This document shows positions 16,396-26,237 of a stretch of 64,000 nucleotides of DNA, one piece after another. The position numbers and the translations under genes are program-made. This DNA is from Corynebacterium pseudopelargi (GTDB lineage: Bacteria > Actinomycetota > Actinomycetes > Mycobacteriales > Mycobacteriaceae). Under the pieces are notes generated by a model. It was not told the DNA's origin. It made no database searches and saw only the letters and a list, made by a program, of their open reading frames with translations. The first letter of the stretch is position 1. Every line of letters starts with the position of its first letter. The DNA lies in the NCBI RefSeq assembly GCF_003814005.1, contig NZ_CP033898.1, positions 1,860,001-1,924,000 of the forward strand. Reading direction: 5' to 3'.

Positions 16396-17601
16396 CTACT
16401 TGGCCAACTGCTTCTTGCGCAACCAGTGGGTTGGGATCCACAACAGCACCGCTGCCAAGCCGAGCCCGGCGCCAGCAAGGGCTGGGGTGTTGTAGCCGTG
16501 ACCAGCAGCGATTACGGCACCACCAAGTGAGGCACCCAGGGCATTGGCGATATTAAGCGCTGAGTGGTTCAGCGAGGCGGCGAGCGTTTGGGCGCGCCCT
16601 GCTACATCCATGAGGCGGATTTGTAGGGAGGGGATCAAGGTGGAACCGGACATGCCCACCAGGCCGAAGGCGATGATGCCGGGGATCGGCCATGCGCTTA
16701 GGAAATAGAAGCCCACCAGGGCGCTCACGATGGCGATCAGTGCGCAGAGGATGCCTTTATCAACGTTCCAATCGGAAAGCCTGCCGCCTACCCAGGTGCC
16801 GGCGACCATGCCGATGCCATACAGCATGAGCACCAGCCACATCCACTCCGGGTTGAGCCCTGCGTGGTTGGTCATGGTCCAAGAGATATAGGTATAGACG
16901 GCGAACATGCCGCCAAAGCCCACGGCGCCGATGGCCAGGGTGAGCCATACTTGCCCGCGCAGGAGGGCGCCGAGTTCTGTGAGTGGGCTGGTGGGTGCCA
17001 TTTCAGACATGTGCGGCATCAAAAACCACAGTGCGGCAAAAGTGGCGATGCCGATGGCGGTCACGAGCACGTAGGCCCATTGCCAGCCGAAGGCGAAGCC
17101 GAGCGCTTGGGCGGCGGGCACACCGGCGACGCTGGCTACGGGCAAGCCCATGCCCACAAAGGCTAGGGCTCTGCCGCGTTGTCCGATAGGCGCCATGGAG
17201 GCGACGGCTAGACCAGATACTGAGAAGTAGGCGCCGTGTGGCAGACCTGCGAGTAAGCGGGCGATGATCAGCATGCCCATGCTGGTGGAAAAAGCGGTGA
17301 GCAGGTTGCCTACGCAAAAGGCTGCCATGAGTAGCAAGAGGAGGCGTCGTCTAGGCAGCATGCCGGTGGAGGCGGCGATTACTGGCGCGCCGATCACCAC
17401 ACCCATGGCGTAGGCGGTGATGATGGTGCCTGCGGTGTTTTCGGTGACGTTGAAGTCTGCGGCGATTTCGCGGAGCAACCCCATGGTGACGAATTCGGTC
17501 ACACCAATGCCGAAACCACCAAGGGCCAGGGCCACCATGACGATGATGCGTTTGGTGTTGGTGATTTCTGTTTGGCGGGGGATGCTTCGACGTTGTAACA
17601 C
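16396..17601 (-). CDS. MFS transporter, DHA1/AraJ-type exporter
   Basis: 401-residue major facilitator with 12 predicted helices. The DHA1 arabinose-efflux/chloramphenicol-exporter pattern is visible: GGFGIGVTEFVTMGLLREIA in helix 1, the loop GMLPRRRLLLLLM after helix 2, and LLAGLPHGAYFSVSGLA in helix 4. The GTG at 17601 with AAGGTG 7 bp upstream is the best start. It would export a sugar, amino acid or drug by proton antiport; the substrate cannot be deduced. It is transcribed alone, divergently from icd. Confidence 0.87.
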   Translation of the reverse strand: MLQRRSIPRQTEITNTKRIIVMVALALGGFGIGVTEFVTMGLLREIAADFNVTENTAGTIITAYAMGVVIGAPVIAASTGMLPRRRLLLLLMAAFCVGNLLTAFSTSMGMLIIARLLAGLPHGAYFSVSGLAVASMAPIGQRGRALAFVGMGLPVASVAGVPAAQALGFAFGWQWAYVLVTAIGIATFAALWFLMPHMSEMAPTSPLTELGALLRGQVWLTLAIGAVGFGGMFAVYTYISWTMTNHAGLNPEWMWLVLMLYGIGMVAGTWVGGRLSDWNVDKGILCALIAIVSALVGFYFLSAWPIPGIIAFGLVGMSGSTLIPSLQIRLMDVAGRAQTLAASLNHSALNIANALGASLGGAVIAAGHGYNTPALAGAGLGLAAVLLWIPTHWLRKKQLAK

Positions 17602-17788
17602 GAGCGATCACCTTAGTATCGCGGCGGCGCTATCGACGTGCCCAAAGGGGCAAACGTGATACGTCAAACAACTTCGGTGGCGTTGTGTTCTAGAACGTGG
17701 AGCACAAGGCCAAGCGCTTACTCACCCCCGAAACCCCACGAATTCTTGAGCTGCATCCGCCAACACGGGGGTAGAACCTGTATTCTGA

Positions 17789-20026
<2,238 letters not shown>

Positions 20027-20031
20027 CAGCT

Positions 20032-20043
20032 AGCTTTTCGACG
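20032..20043 (-). repeat. dispersed 12-mer CGTCGAAAAGCT
   Basis: Perfect copy on the minus strand, 6 bp after the icd stop and abutting the terminator stem. Confidence 0.75.
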
Positions 20044-20082
20044 GCCCCCGCCTCCAACCACAGCGTTGCCGCGGGGGCTTTC
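20044..20082 (+). terminator. terminator after icd
   Basis: GCCCCCGC (20044-20051) pairs with GCGGGGGC (20071-20078), followed by TTTCG. An 8-bp GC stem with a 19-nt loop. Confidence 0.7.
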
Positions 20083-20162
20083 GCGTGCGTTGGGTCGGCG
20101 GCATTTGCTCGGGCGTTTGCGGGGATTTGGCGTTGGGTTGGAGCTTCCTGCGGATGTGCAGA

Positions 20163-20225
20163 GATATGTACACGACGTGTACATATCGGGCGCGATATGT
20201 ACATTTTCGGGGCAAATTTGTACAT
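20163..20225. promoter_or_regulatory. array of four TGTACA sites
   Basis: Four TGTACA hexamers start at 20167, 20178, 20198 and 20219, i.e. spaced 11, 20 and 21 bp, all on one helical face. The first two form a perfect palindrome, GATATGTACAC-GAC-GTGTACATATC (20163-20187). The third repeats GATATGTACA and the fourth is TTGTACAT. This looks like a cooperative operator. It lies in the 564-bp gap between icd and metY, upstream of a decayed Fic-like fragment, so it may have served a lost gene or still act on metY. Confidence 0.55.
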
Positions 20226-20236
20226 GAAGATTTTGC

Positions 20237-20437
20237 GACCTCGGAAAATGGGCCCAGAAAGTTCCGGTATGGACAAATGATGCCGGGCTAGCCCAACGCC
20301 AAACTGCGTCACGCCGGCTGAAGAATTTGCGCGAGGCAGGCATCCTGCAGCAGGAGCGGAGTGCCAAAGCACTTGTGTTCAAAAACCACCGCCTCCTGGA
20401 CGCATTGTTCTTTTCGGATCTCCCCCATGAAGCCCCA
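20237..20437 (+). pseudogene. C-terminal remnant of a Fic-family-like protein
   Basis: One plus-strand frame reads WTNDAGLAQRQTASRRLKNL, then REAGILQQERSAKALVFKNH and RLLDALF. This is the winged helix-turn-helix that closes many Fic-domain proteins (pattern: xRQTASRxLxxLxxAGIL then xNHRLLDxL). No Fic core (HPFxxGNGR) or start codon is present upstream. The frame runs on without a stop into metY, which makes a spurious longer metY frame. Confidence 0.45.
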
Positions 20438-20517
20438 CGAACCTTAAGGGGAACCGCAACCCGAACCCACGTGTCCATATTTTTATTCACGTCCTACCTG
20501 CGATTTTCAGGCTTTTC

Positions 20518-20533
20518 TAGACCAAGCGGTTTA
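20518..20533. promoter_or_regulatory. McbR-like operator before metY
   Basis: TAGAC-CAAGCG-GTTTA matches the McbR consensus TAGAC-N6-GTCTA at 9 of 10 positions, 57 bp before the metY start. McbR is the TetR-type methionine/cysteine repressor of C. glutamicum and metY is a known target there. Confidence 0.6.
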
Positions 20534-20590
20534 TTTATTCACCTTCCTTGTTCTAGCGTGGGGAATCACAGAAAGGACGTGATTTCACCC

Positions 20591-21895
20591 ATGAAGTACA
20601 ACAACGAAAACGCCGGCGAGTGGGGTTTTGATACCCGCGCCATCCACGCAGGCCAGCCCACCTACACCCCGGCGCGCAATCTGCCGATTTACCTCACCTC
20701 CTCTTTCGTCTTTGATGATGCTGAGCACGCTCGCCAGCGCTTTAGCTTGGAGGATCCAGGCCCGATTTACTCGCGCCTGACCAACCCCACGGTGGATGCC
20801 GTGGAGCAGCGCCTTGCTTCCCTTGAAGGCGGCACCAACGCAGTACTTTTCGCCTCCGGCATGGCTGCAGAAACTGCGGCGATTTTGAACCTGGCTACTT
20901 CCGGTTCGCACATCGTGAGCTCGCCGCGCATCTATGGCGGCACCGAGACGCTGTTTAGTGTCACGCTCGGACGCCTGGGCATTGACGTGACCTATGTGGA
21001 AAACCCCGATGATCCCCAGAGCTGGGCAGATGCAGCCAATGAGCGCACGGTGGCGTTTTTCGGTGAAACCTTTGCCAACCCACAGGCAGACGTGCTGGAC
21101 ATCCCGGCTGTGGCCGAGGTGGCACACGCCCATAAGGTGCCGCTGATCGTGGATAACACCTTGGCTACCGCAGCGCTGGTTCGCCCCCTTGAGCTCGGCG
21201 CCGACGTGGTGGTGGCATCGCTGACGAAGTTCTATACCGGCAATGGCTCCGGCTTAGGTGGCGTGTTAGTTGATGGCGGCAAGTTCGATTGGTCGGTTGA
21301 GCGCGACGGCAAGCCGGTGTTCCCGGAGTTTGTGAACCCCGATCCCGCCTATCACGGCTTGAAGTATGTGGATTTGGGCGAGGTGGCCTTTGGCATTAAG
21401 GCTCGCGCTGGTCTTTTGCGCGATACCGGTGCCGCTCCTTCTCCTTTTAATGCGTGGGTAACGGCCCAGGGCCTAGATACGCTTTCTTTGCGCCTTGAGC
21501 GCCACAACACCAATGCCAAGGCCGTGGCTGAATTTCTTGAAGGCCACGAGAAGGTAGCGAAGGTCAATTACGCAGGCCTTGAGAGCTCGCCGTGGTTTAA
21601 GGTGAAGCAAAAGCTGGGCTTTGAGCACACCGGCTCGGTGCTGTCTTTCGATATCAAGGGCGGTAAGGACGAGGCTTGGCGCTTTATCGACGCCCTCCAG
21701 CTGCATTCCAACCTGGCCAATGTGGGCGATGTGCGCTCGTTAGTGGTACACCCTGCCACTACCACGCACTCACAGTCGGATGAGACTTCGCTCAAGCGCG
21801 CTGGCATCACCCCGGCTACGGTTCGCCTTTCTGTTGGCATTGAGGCGATTGAGGATATCTTGGCTGATCTCAAGCGCGGCCTGGACGCCGTATAA
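20591..21895 (+). CDS. metY: O-acetylhomoserine sulfhydrylase
   Basis: 434-residue PLP enzyme of the Cys/Met metabolism family, making homocysteine from O-acetylhomoserine and sulfide. NNENAGEWGFDTRAIHAGQ is the typical N terminus; YSRLTNPT and ASGMAAETAAI bind PLP and substrate, and SLTKFYTGNGSG holds the PLP lysine (about residue 210). The ATG at 20591 is correct; an apparent extension back to 20327 is the Fic-like remnant. GAAAGGA lies about 12 bp upstream. It belongs with metX, 1.35 kb downstream, although a secreted hydrolase gene separates them. Confidence 0.96.
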   Translation: MKYNNENAGEWGFDTRAIHAGQPTYTPARNLPIYLTSSFVFDDAEHARQRFSLEDPGPIYSRLTNPTVDAVEQRLASLEGGTNAVLFASGMAAETAAILNLATSGSHIVSSPRIYGGTETLFSVTLGRLGIDVTYVENPDDPQSWADAANERTVAFFGETFANPQADVLDIPAVAEVAHAHKVPLIVDNTLATAALVRPLELGADVVVASLTKFYTGNGSGLGGVLVDGGKFDWSVERDGKPVFPEFVNPDPAYHGLKYVDLGEVAFGIKARAGLLRDTGAAPSPFNAWVTAQGLDTLSLRLERHNTNAKAVAEFLEGHEKVAKVNYAGLESSPWFKVKQKLGFEHTGSVLSFDIKGGKDEAWRFIDALQLHSNLANVGDVRSLVVHPATTTHSQSDETSLKRAGITPATVRLSVGIEAIEDILADLKRGLDAV

Positions 21896-21940
21896 CAGCG
21901 CAAGAATTAGGGTGCGCTTTCAAGCAACCCTCTTACTTCC

Positions 21941-21989
21941 ACACCCCCTGTTGTTGCACCACGATTGCTCGTGCAGCAGGGGGTGTTGT
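21941..21989 (+). terminator. terminator after metY
   Basis: ACACCCCCTG (21941-21950) pairs with CAGGGGGTGT (21977-21986), extended inside by TTGCAC/GTGCAG. The loop is CACGATTGCTC-like and TTGTG follows. Confidence 0.6.
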
Positions 21990-22080
21990 GATGCTTGAGG
22001 TGACAGGTTTTGGGGGAATGAGGTAAAAATAACTTTTCACCCCCAAAAGGTGAGTGAGCTGGAAAAATGCTGTAAACTTG

Positions 22081-22104
22081 TGTGAAAACTGTGAACTAGT
22101 GTGA
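22081..22104 (+). promoter_or_regulatory. TGTGA direct repeats upstream of SGNH hydrolase
   Basis: Three TGTGA words start at 22081, 22090 and 22100 in an AT-rich upstream region, about one helical turn apart. The reverse strand, GTCACACTAG then TTCACA, resembles MtrA-type direct repeats (GTCACA-N3-GTAACA) loosely. A response-regulator site is a guess. Confidence 0.3.
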
Positions 22105-22191
22105 CAAAGTTTTGCCATACAGCTAGCAAATCGTGACCATTTCGTTGTAAATTTACTGCTCGTTAGTAAATGAAGACAGGAAGCTTGCAAT

Positions 22192-23094
22192 ATGAAGAAG
22201 CTATTCTCCAAGGCAATCCGCTCCGCGGCCGTTGCTACCATCGCAACCCTCAGCCTCGGACTCGGCGCTGGCGTTGCTAACGCACAGCCTGCACTCCCCG
22301 AGATCCCCAACCTGCCCATCCCCTCCCCCGTGCCTCATGGTGACGGCCCGAAGCAGATGGTTGTGTTCGGTGACTCCTTCACCGCCAACGCCGGCAAGAG
22401 CGGCCCTCGCGGTTTGGCTCCTGCAGTTGCTCCTTGGCTGCCGAACTGCGCCACCGACATGGAGAACTGGCCCAAGATCGCTGCAGCTGACCTGAACAAG
22501 ACCCTGGGCGACTGGTCCTGCAACGGCACCGGCGGCATGCCGGTTGCTCAGCTCGTGGCCTACGTTGAGTCCGCCATCGCCTACGGCGACATCGGACCGG
22601 GCACCGAGAAGGTCGTGCTGATGTACGGCGGCATGGATGCCTTCCAGTGGGTTGACGTTGCAGGCGAGATGAAGATCCTGCCCGGCGACGCCACCAACCC
22701 CACCATCTACCGCGACACCATCCGCCACGTGGCTGACCGCGTTCGCGCTGTAGCCCCCGGTGCCGAAATCGTGCTGGCTTCCTACCCTGAGTTCGCCACC
22801 GATGACCAGCTCTGCTTGGTCAACTTCGCAGACCGCGTGAACCCCATCCCCACCCCTGGCGCCACCGACATTCAGCGTGCATTCCGCGACAGCATCAAGC
22901 ACGCCGCTGAGTACAACAACGCCAAGTTCGTTGACGTCTACGAGGCAACCATCGGCCACGGCACCTGCGCACCGCGCAACGAGGACCGCTGGGTTACCGG
23001 CGCCATCGACCCGGTTTCCGGCCCCATGCCGAACCACCCCACCGTTCACGGTGAGTACGCCATGGCTCGCATCATTGCCGATGCCCTGCGCTAA
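22192..23094 (+). CDS. secreted SGNH-family hydrolase
   Basis: 300-residue secreted protein. The signal peptide MKKLFSKAIRSAAVATIATL ends at VANAQ (about 30). A proline-rich spacer (LPEIPNLPIPSPVPHGDGP) precedes the SGNH domain: VVFGDSFTANAG carries the nucleophile Ser (block I), MYGGMDAFQW sits at the Gly/Asn block, and MPNHPTVHGEYA carries the catalytic His (block V). Such enzymes are esterases or lipases; an action on mycolate, acylated glycans or host lipids is possible but unproven. Strong codon bias and an unusually long upstream region (296 bp) with repeated TGTGA words suggest high, regulated expression. It separates metY from metX. Confidence 0.86.
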   Translation: MKKLFSKAIRSAAVATIATLSLGLGAGVANAQPALPEIPNLPIPSPVPHGDGPKQMVVFGDSFTANAGKSGPRGLAPAVAPWLPNCATDMENWPKIAAADLNKTLGDWSCNGTGGMPVAQLVAYVESAIAYGDIGPGTEKVVLMYGGMDAFQWVDVAGEMKILPGDATNPTIYRDTIRHVADRVRAVAPGAEIVLASYPEFATDDQLCLVNFADRVNPIPTPGATDIQRAFRDSIKHAAEYNNAKFVDVYEATIGHGTCAPRNEDRWVTGAIDPVSGPMPNHPTVHGEYAMARIIADALR

Positions 23095-23119
23095 AGCATC
23101 TTAAAGCTTTCCAACATCA

Positions 23120-23150
23120 CGCCACCTGCTTTCCAAGCAGGTGGCGTTTT
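23120..23150 (+). terminator. rho-independent terminator
   Basis: CGCCACCTGC (23120-23129) and GCAGGTGGCG (23137-23146) make a perfect 10-bp stem with a 7-nt loop, followed by TTTT. It ends the SGNH hydrolase transcript and insulates metX. Confidence 0.88.
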
Positions 23151-23249
23151 GCTTACAGAGCCCAGCGGCTTTTTATTCACCTGCCCGCCTCGCTTATGAC
23201 GCAAGGCACATGTCCAAGTAGCATGTGGGAAAACTACGGAAGGAATCGC

Positions 23250-24329
23250 ATGCTGGACACCACCGGCACACTGCAGCACGTCGACCTAGACAACTTCACC
23301 ACAGAGGCAGGCATCAGCCTGCCGGTGCGCATCGCCTATCAGGCCTGGGGCACTTATCGCGCCGATAACGTGGTGTTGGTCGAGCATGCCTTAACCGGCG
23401 ATTCCGATGCAGCAACGTGGTGGGAGGGACTCATTGGCCCAGGCCTTGCCCTTGATACCGATCGCTATTGCGTGGTGTGTACCAATGCCTTAGGTGGCTG
23501 TAAGGGATCGACGGGGCCAAGCAGTGAACGCCCCAATGGTTTTTGGGGTTCGCAGTTCCCAGCCCTTTCTATCCGCGACCTCGTCCACGCCGAGGCTCAG
23601 GCTCTCAGCGCGCTTGGCATCGAGCAGCTTCATGCAGTAGTTGGCGGCTCCATGGGTGGCGCACGGGCATTGGAGTGGGCAGCGCTGTATCCGCAGCGTG
23701 TGCATGCCGCAGCGGTGATTGCGGTATCGGCGCGCGCGAGCGCCTGGCAGATTGGTATTCAAAGCGCCCAGATTGCCGCCATTGAGCAAGATCCAGCCTG
23801 GCGCGGGGGCGATTACTACCGTTACGCAGCCCCGATTGAGGGCTTAAAAACTGCCCGCAGGATTGCGCACCTGACCTATCGCGGCGAGCTAGAGATTGAC
23901 GAGCGCTTCGGCACCGATGCCCAACCGGGCGAAAATCCACTAGGCCCCTATCGCAACCCCAACCAGCGCTTCGCGGTGCAAAGCTACCTGGATTATCAAG
24001 GCAATAAGCTGTGCGAGCGTTTTGATGCCGGCTCCTATGTCATTTTGACGGAAGCCTTAAATAGGCACGATATTGGCCGCGACCGCGGCGGGCTGAACAA
24101 GGCGCTGGCAAGCATTGAGGTGCCGATCTTTGTGGTGGGCATTGATACCGACATCCTCTACCCCTACCACCAGCAGGAACATATCTCGCGCAATGTGGGC
24201 AACCTGCTGGGCATGGCCAAGGTGAGCTCGCCGGTGGGCCATGATGCGTTTTTAACTGAGACACGCCAGATGGATCGCATTCTGCGCAGGTTTTTAACCC
24301 TGGCAGCAGACCTGCCGGCAGAAAACTAA
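23250..24329 (+). CDS. metX: homoserine O-acetyltransferase
   Basis: 359-residue alpha/beta-hydrolase-fold enzyme that acetylates homoserine from acetyl-CoA, first step of the trans/direct-sulfhydrylation methionine route. VVEHALTGDSDAATWWEGLIG forms the oxyanion region, VVGGSMGGARALEWA the nucleophile elbow (Ser in GGSMGG), and SPVGHDAFLTE the catalytic His, with the Asp in GIDTDILYP. The ATG at 23250 follows GGAAGGAATCGC; an upstream in-frame ATG at 23196 would add unconserved residues. No McbR box is visible in the short upstream gap. Confidence 0.96.
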   Translation: MLDTTGTLQHVDLDNFTTEAGISLPVRIAYQAWGTYRADNVVLVEHALTGDSDAATWWEGLIGPGLALDTDRYCVVCTNALGGCKGSTGPSSERPNGFWGSQFPALSIRDLVHAEAQALSALGIEQLHAVVGGSMGGARALEWAALYPQRVHAAAVIAVSARASAWQIGIQSAQIAAIEQDPAWRGGDYYRYAAPIEGLKTARRIAHLTYRGELEIDERFGTDAQPGENPLGPYRNPNQRFAVQSYLDYQGNKLCERFDAGSYVILTEALNRHDIGRDRGGLNKALASIEVPIFVVGIDTDILYPYHQQEHISRNVGNLLGMAKVSSPVGHDAFLTETRQMDRILRRFLTLAADLPAEN

Positions 24330-24369
24330 GCCTCGAAACTAAGCCACAGCCGAGCTCAGCTATGCAGGC

Positions 24370-24759
24370 CTAGGAGCCCAGCGATTCCACGGTGGCAGAC
24401 AGAAACAGCATGAGTCCACCGATCGCGGCGGTGAATGCCGCATCGAACTTTCTTGAGCGCACCGCGAAAATGCCCATAATGGAGGAATCGCAGCTCAGCC
24501 TGAGCAGCGAAAGCCACAGCATCGCGCCACCAAGGGTGAAGGTGGCTCTGCGCCAGTGGTTGCCAAAGGAGTAGATGCCGGAGGCTAAGGCGAGTGCGAG
24601 AAAGATGCCGATGCCGATCCACTGCAAGGCAACCGGCACCTTCGAAGGTGGCAGTGCTACGTCGTGGGGGTTGCGCAAGCTCGGCCGCTGCACAGGCGGC
24701 TGGCTCAGGCGGAAATGAAAGCCGCGCAACCTAGGCGTGCTCCCCGGTGCCCGCGGCAA
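24370..24759 (-). CDS. DUF3017-type membrane protein
   Basis: About 120-129 residues with three membrane helices ([38 protein letters not shown] and [16 protein letters not shown]). [13 protein letters not shown] before the first helix and FGNHWRRAT after it match the DUF3017 family, which sits beside folD in corynebacteria. The start is either a TTG at 24759, overlapping folD by 29 bp, or a TTG at 24729 just after the folD stop; both mean translational coupling. Function unknown. Confidence 0.78.
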   Translation of the reverse strand: MPRAPGSTPRLRGFHFRLSQPPVQRPSLRNPHDVALPPSKVPVALQWIGIGIFLALALASGIYSFGNHWRRATFTLGGAMLWLSLLRLSCDSSIMGIFAVRSRKFDAAFTAAIGGLMLFLSATVESLGS

Positions 24760-25597
24760 GCTCTGCGCGCTCGACCACGTTGCGGATAAGGAAGGCGCGG
24801 GTAAGTGGGCCTACTCCCCCAGGGTTAGGAGAAATGGCTCCGGCGACGTCCCAGACGTCGGGGTGGACGTCGCCAAGCAACTTGCCATCAACACGCGATA
24901 CACCCACATCCAAGATGGCCGCACCAGGCTTGACCATGTCTTTGGTGAGCATGTGCCCCTTGCCGGCGGCGGCGATGATGATGTCAGCCTCACGGGTTTC
25001 CGCGGCCAGATCCTTGGTGCCGGTGTGGCAAAGGGTGACGGTTGCGTTTTCGCTGCGGCGCGTGAGCATCAAGCCAATGGGGCGGCCGACGGTCACGCCA
25101 CGGCCAATCACCACCACCTTCTTGCCTTCGATCTCTACGCCAAAGCGGCGCAGCAGGTGAATGGCACCATTGGGGGTGCACGGCAGCGGTGCTTCCTCGC
25201 CAAGGACGAGCTTGCCCAAGTTCACCGGGTGCAAGCCATCGGCGTCTTTGGAGGGATCGATGCGCTCCAAAATGGCGTTTTCATCCAAGTGCTTGGGCAA
25301 GGGCAGTTGCACGATATAGCCGGTGCACTCGGGATCCGCATTGAGCTCGTCGATCACGCGCTCGAGTTCTTCCTGGGTGGTCTCTTCGGGCAGGTCTTTA
25401 CGAATCGACTTCACGCCCACCTGCTCGCAGTCGCGGTGCTTCATCTTCACATAGGACTGGCTAGCGGGATCAGCGCCCACCAGCACGGTAGCCAGGCCTG
25501 GGGTGATGCCACGCTCCTTGAGGGCTTGAACCCTGGTGTGGAGGTCTTCAAAGATCTCGTCGCGATAGAGCTTGCCGTCAAGTGTTTGAGCCGTCAT
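24731..25597 (-). CDS. folD: methylenetetrahydrofolate dehydrogenase/cyclohydrolase
   Basis: 288-residue bifunctional one-carbon enzyme that interconverts methylene-, methenyl- and formyl-tetrahydrofolate using NADP. Motifs: [21 protein letters not shown] with the catalytic Lys (about 38-57), [14 protein letters not shown], and [14 protein letters not shown] for cofactor binding. [10 protein letters not shown] is the C-terminal signature. The ATG at 25597 matches the family N terminus; a TTG at 25606 is less likely. It is divergent from the tRNA methyltransferase gene with only 34 bp between start codons, so both promoters overlap and at least one transcript should be leaderless. Confidence 0.96.
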   Translation of the reverse strand: MTAQTLDGKLYRDEIFEDLHTRVQALKERGITPGLATVLVGADPASQSYVKMKHRDCEQVGVKSIRKDLPEETTQEELERVIDELNADPECTGYIVQLPLPKHLDENAILERIDPSKDADGLHPVNLGKLVLGEEAPLPCTPNGAIHLLRRFGVEIEGKKVVVIGRGVTVGRPIGLMLTRRSENATVTLCHTGTKDLAAETREADIIIAAAGKGHMLTKDMVKPGAAILDVGVSRVDGKLLGDVHPDVWDVAGAISPNPGGVGPLTRAFLIRNVVERAELAAGTGEHA

Positions 25598-25618
25598 GTT
25601 TCCCAATTATTGCACGTC

Positions 25619-25624
25619 CTATGA
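25619..25624 (+). promoter_or_regulatory. -10 element of a leaderless promoter
   Basis: TATGAT ends 7 bp before the ATG at 25632, putting the transcription start at the start codon of the tRNA methyltransferase gene. Confidence 0.5.
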
Positions 25625-25631
25625 TTTGCAC

Positions 25632-26099
25632 ATGGCCTTTGCTCACATCATCTTTGACCAGCCCGTGATCCCCGGCAATACCGGCAACGCAATCCGCCTG
25701 TGCGCCAACACCGGCGCGCACCTGCACCTGTGCAAGCCTTTGGGATTCAACTTTGAAGATAAACACCTCAAACGCGCTGGCCTGGACTACCACGACCTTG
25801 CCGAAGTCAGCATCCACGACTCCCTCGATGCTTGCCTTTCCTCGCTTGTCGACGCCCGCGTCTTCGCCTTCACCACCAAAGGGGAGCTCACGCACTCAGA
25901 TGTGCAGTGGCAAGAAGGCGACGCCCTCCTCTTCGGCACCGAGCCCACGGGGTTAAGTGAGCAGGCCCTAGCGCACCCGCGTATTACGAGCCAGGTGCGC
26001 ATCCCCATGCTGCCCAATAGGCGCTCCATGAACCTCTCTAATGCCGCTGCCGTGGGCGTGTTCGAGGCGTGGCGGCAGTTGGGGTATGTGGGGGCTTAA
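25632..26099 (+). CDS. trmL: SpoU-family tRNA 2'-O-methyltransferase
   Basis: 155-residue SPOUT methyltransferase of the TrmL type, which methylates the ribose of the wobble base (position 34) of some tRNA-Leu using S-adenosylmethionine. Motif 1 is PVIPGNTGNAIRLCANTG (about 11-28), motif 2 DALLFGTEPTGLS (about 98-110), and motif 3 RIPMLPNRRSMNLSNAAAVGVFEAW (about 123-147), which forms the trefoil knot. Length matches TrmL (about 150-160). The ATG at 25632 follows a -10 box; earlier in-frame starts run into the folD promoter. Confidence 0.9.
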   Translation: MAFAHIIFDQPVIPGNTGNAIRLCANTGAHLHLCKPLGFNFEDKHLKRAGLDYHDLAEVSIHDSLDACLSSLVDARVFAFTTKGELTHSDVQWQEGDALLFGTEPTGLSEQALAHPRITSQVRIPMLPNRRSMNLSNAAAVGVFEAWRQLGYVGA

Positions 26100-26237
26100 G
26101 CAGGTGGTTCTGAAGAACCTCCCGTGAGTCGATGCCTCCCTAAAAGCGCGCACAGGTAACATTTTTCGGAGCAAACCGAGTCGACGGCGCGGTTACTAGC
26201 CCTCCTCCTTCTAGCGATCGAAAGGACATGCTTACTC

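Noticed and set aside
20327-20590. N-terminal extension of metY
   Set aside because: The extension is the Fic-like remnant plus promoter DNA containing a McbR-like site; the family N terminus starts at 20591.
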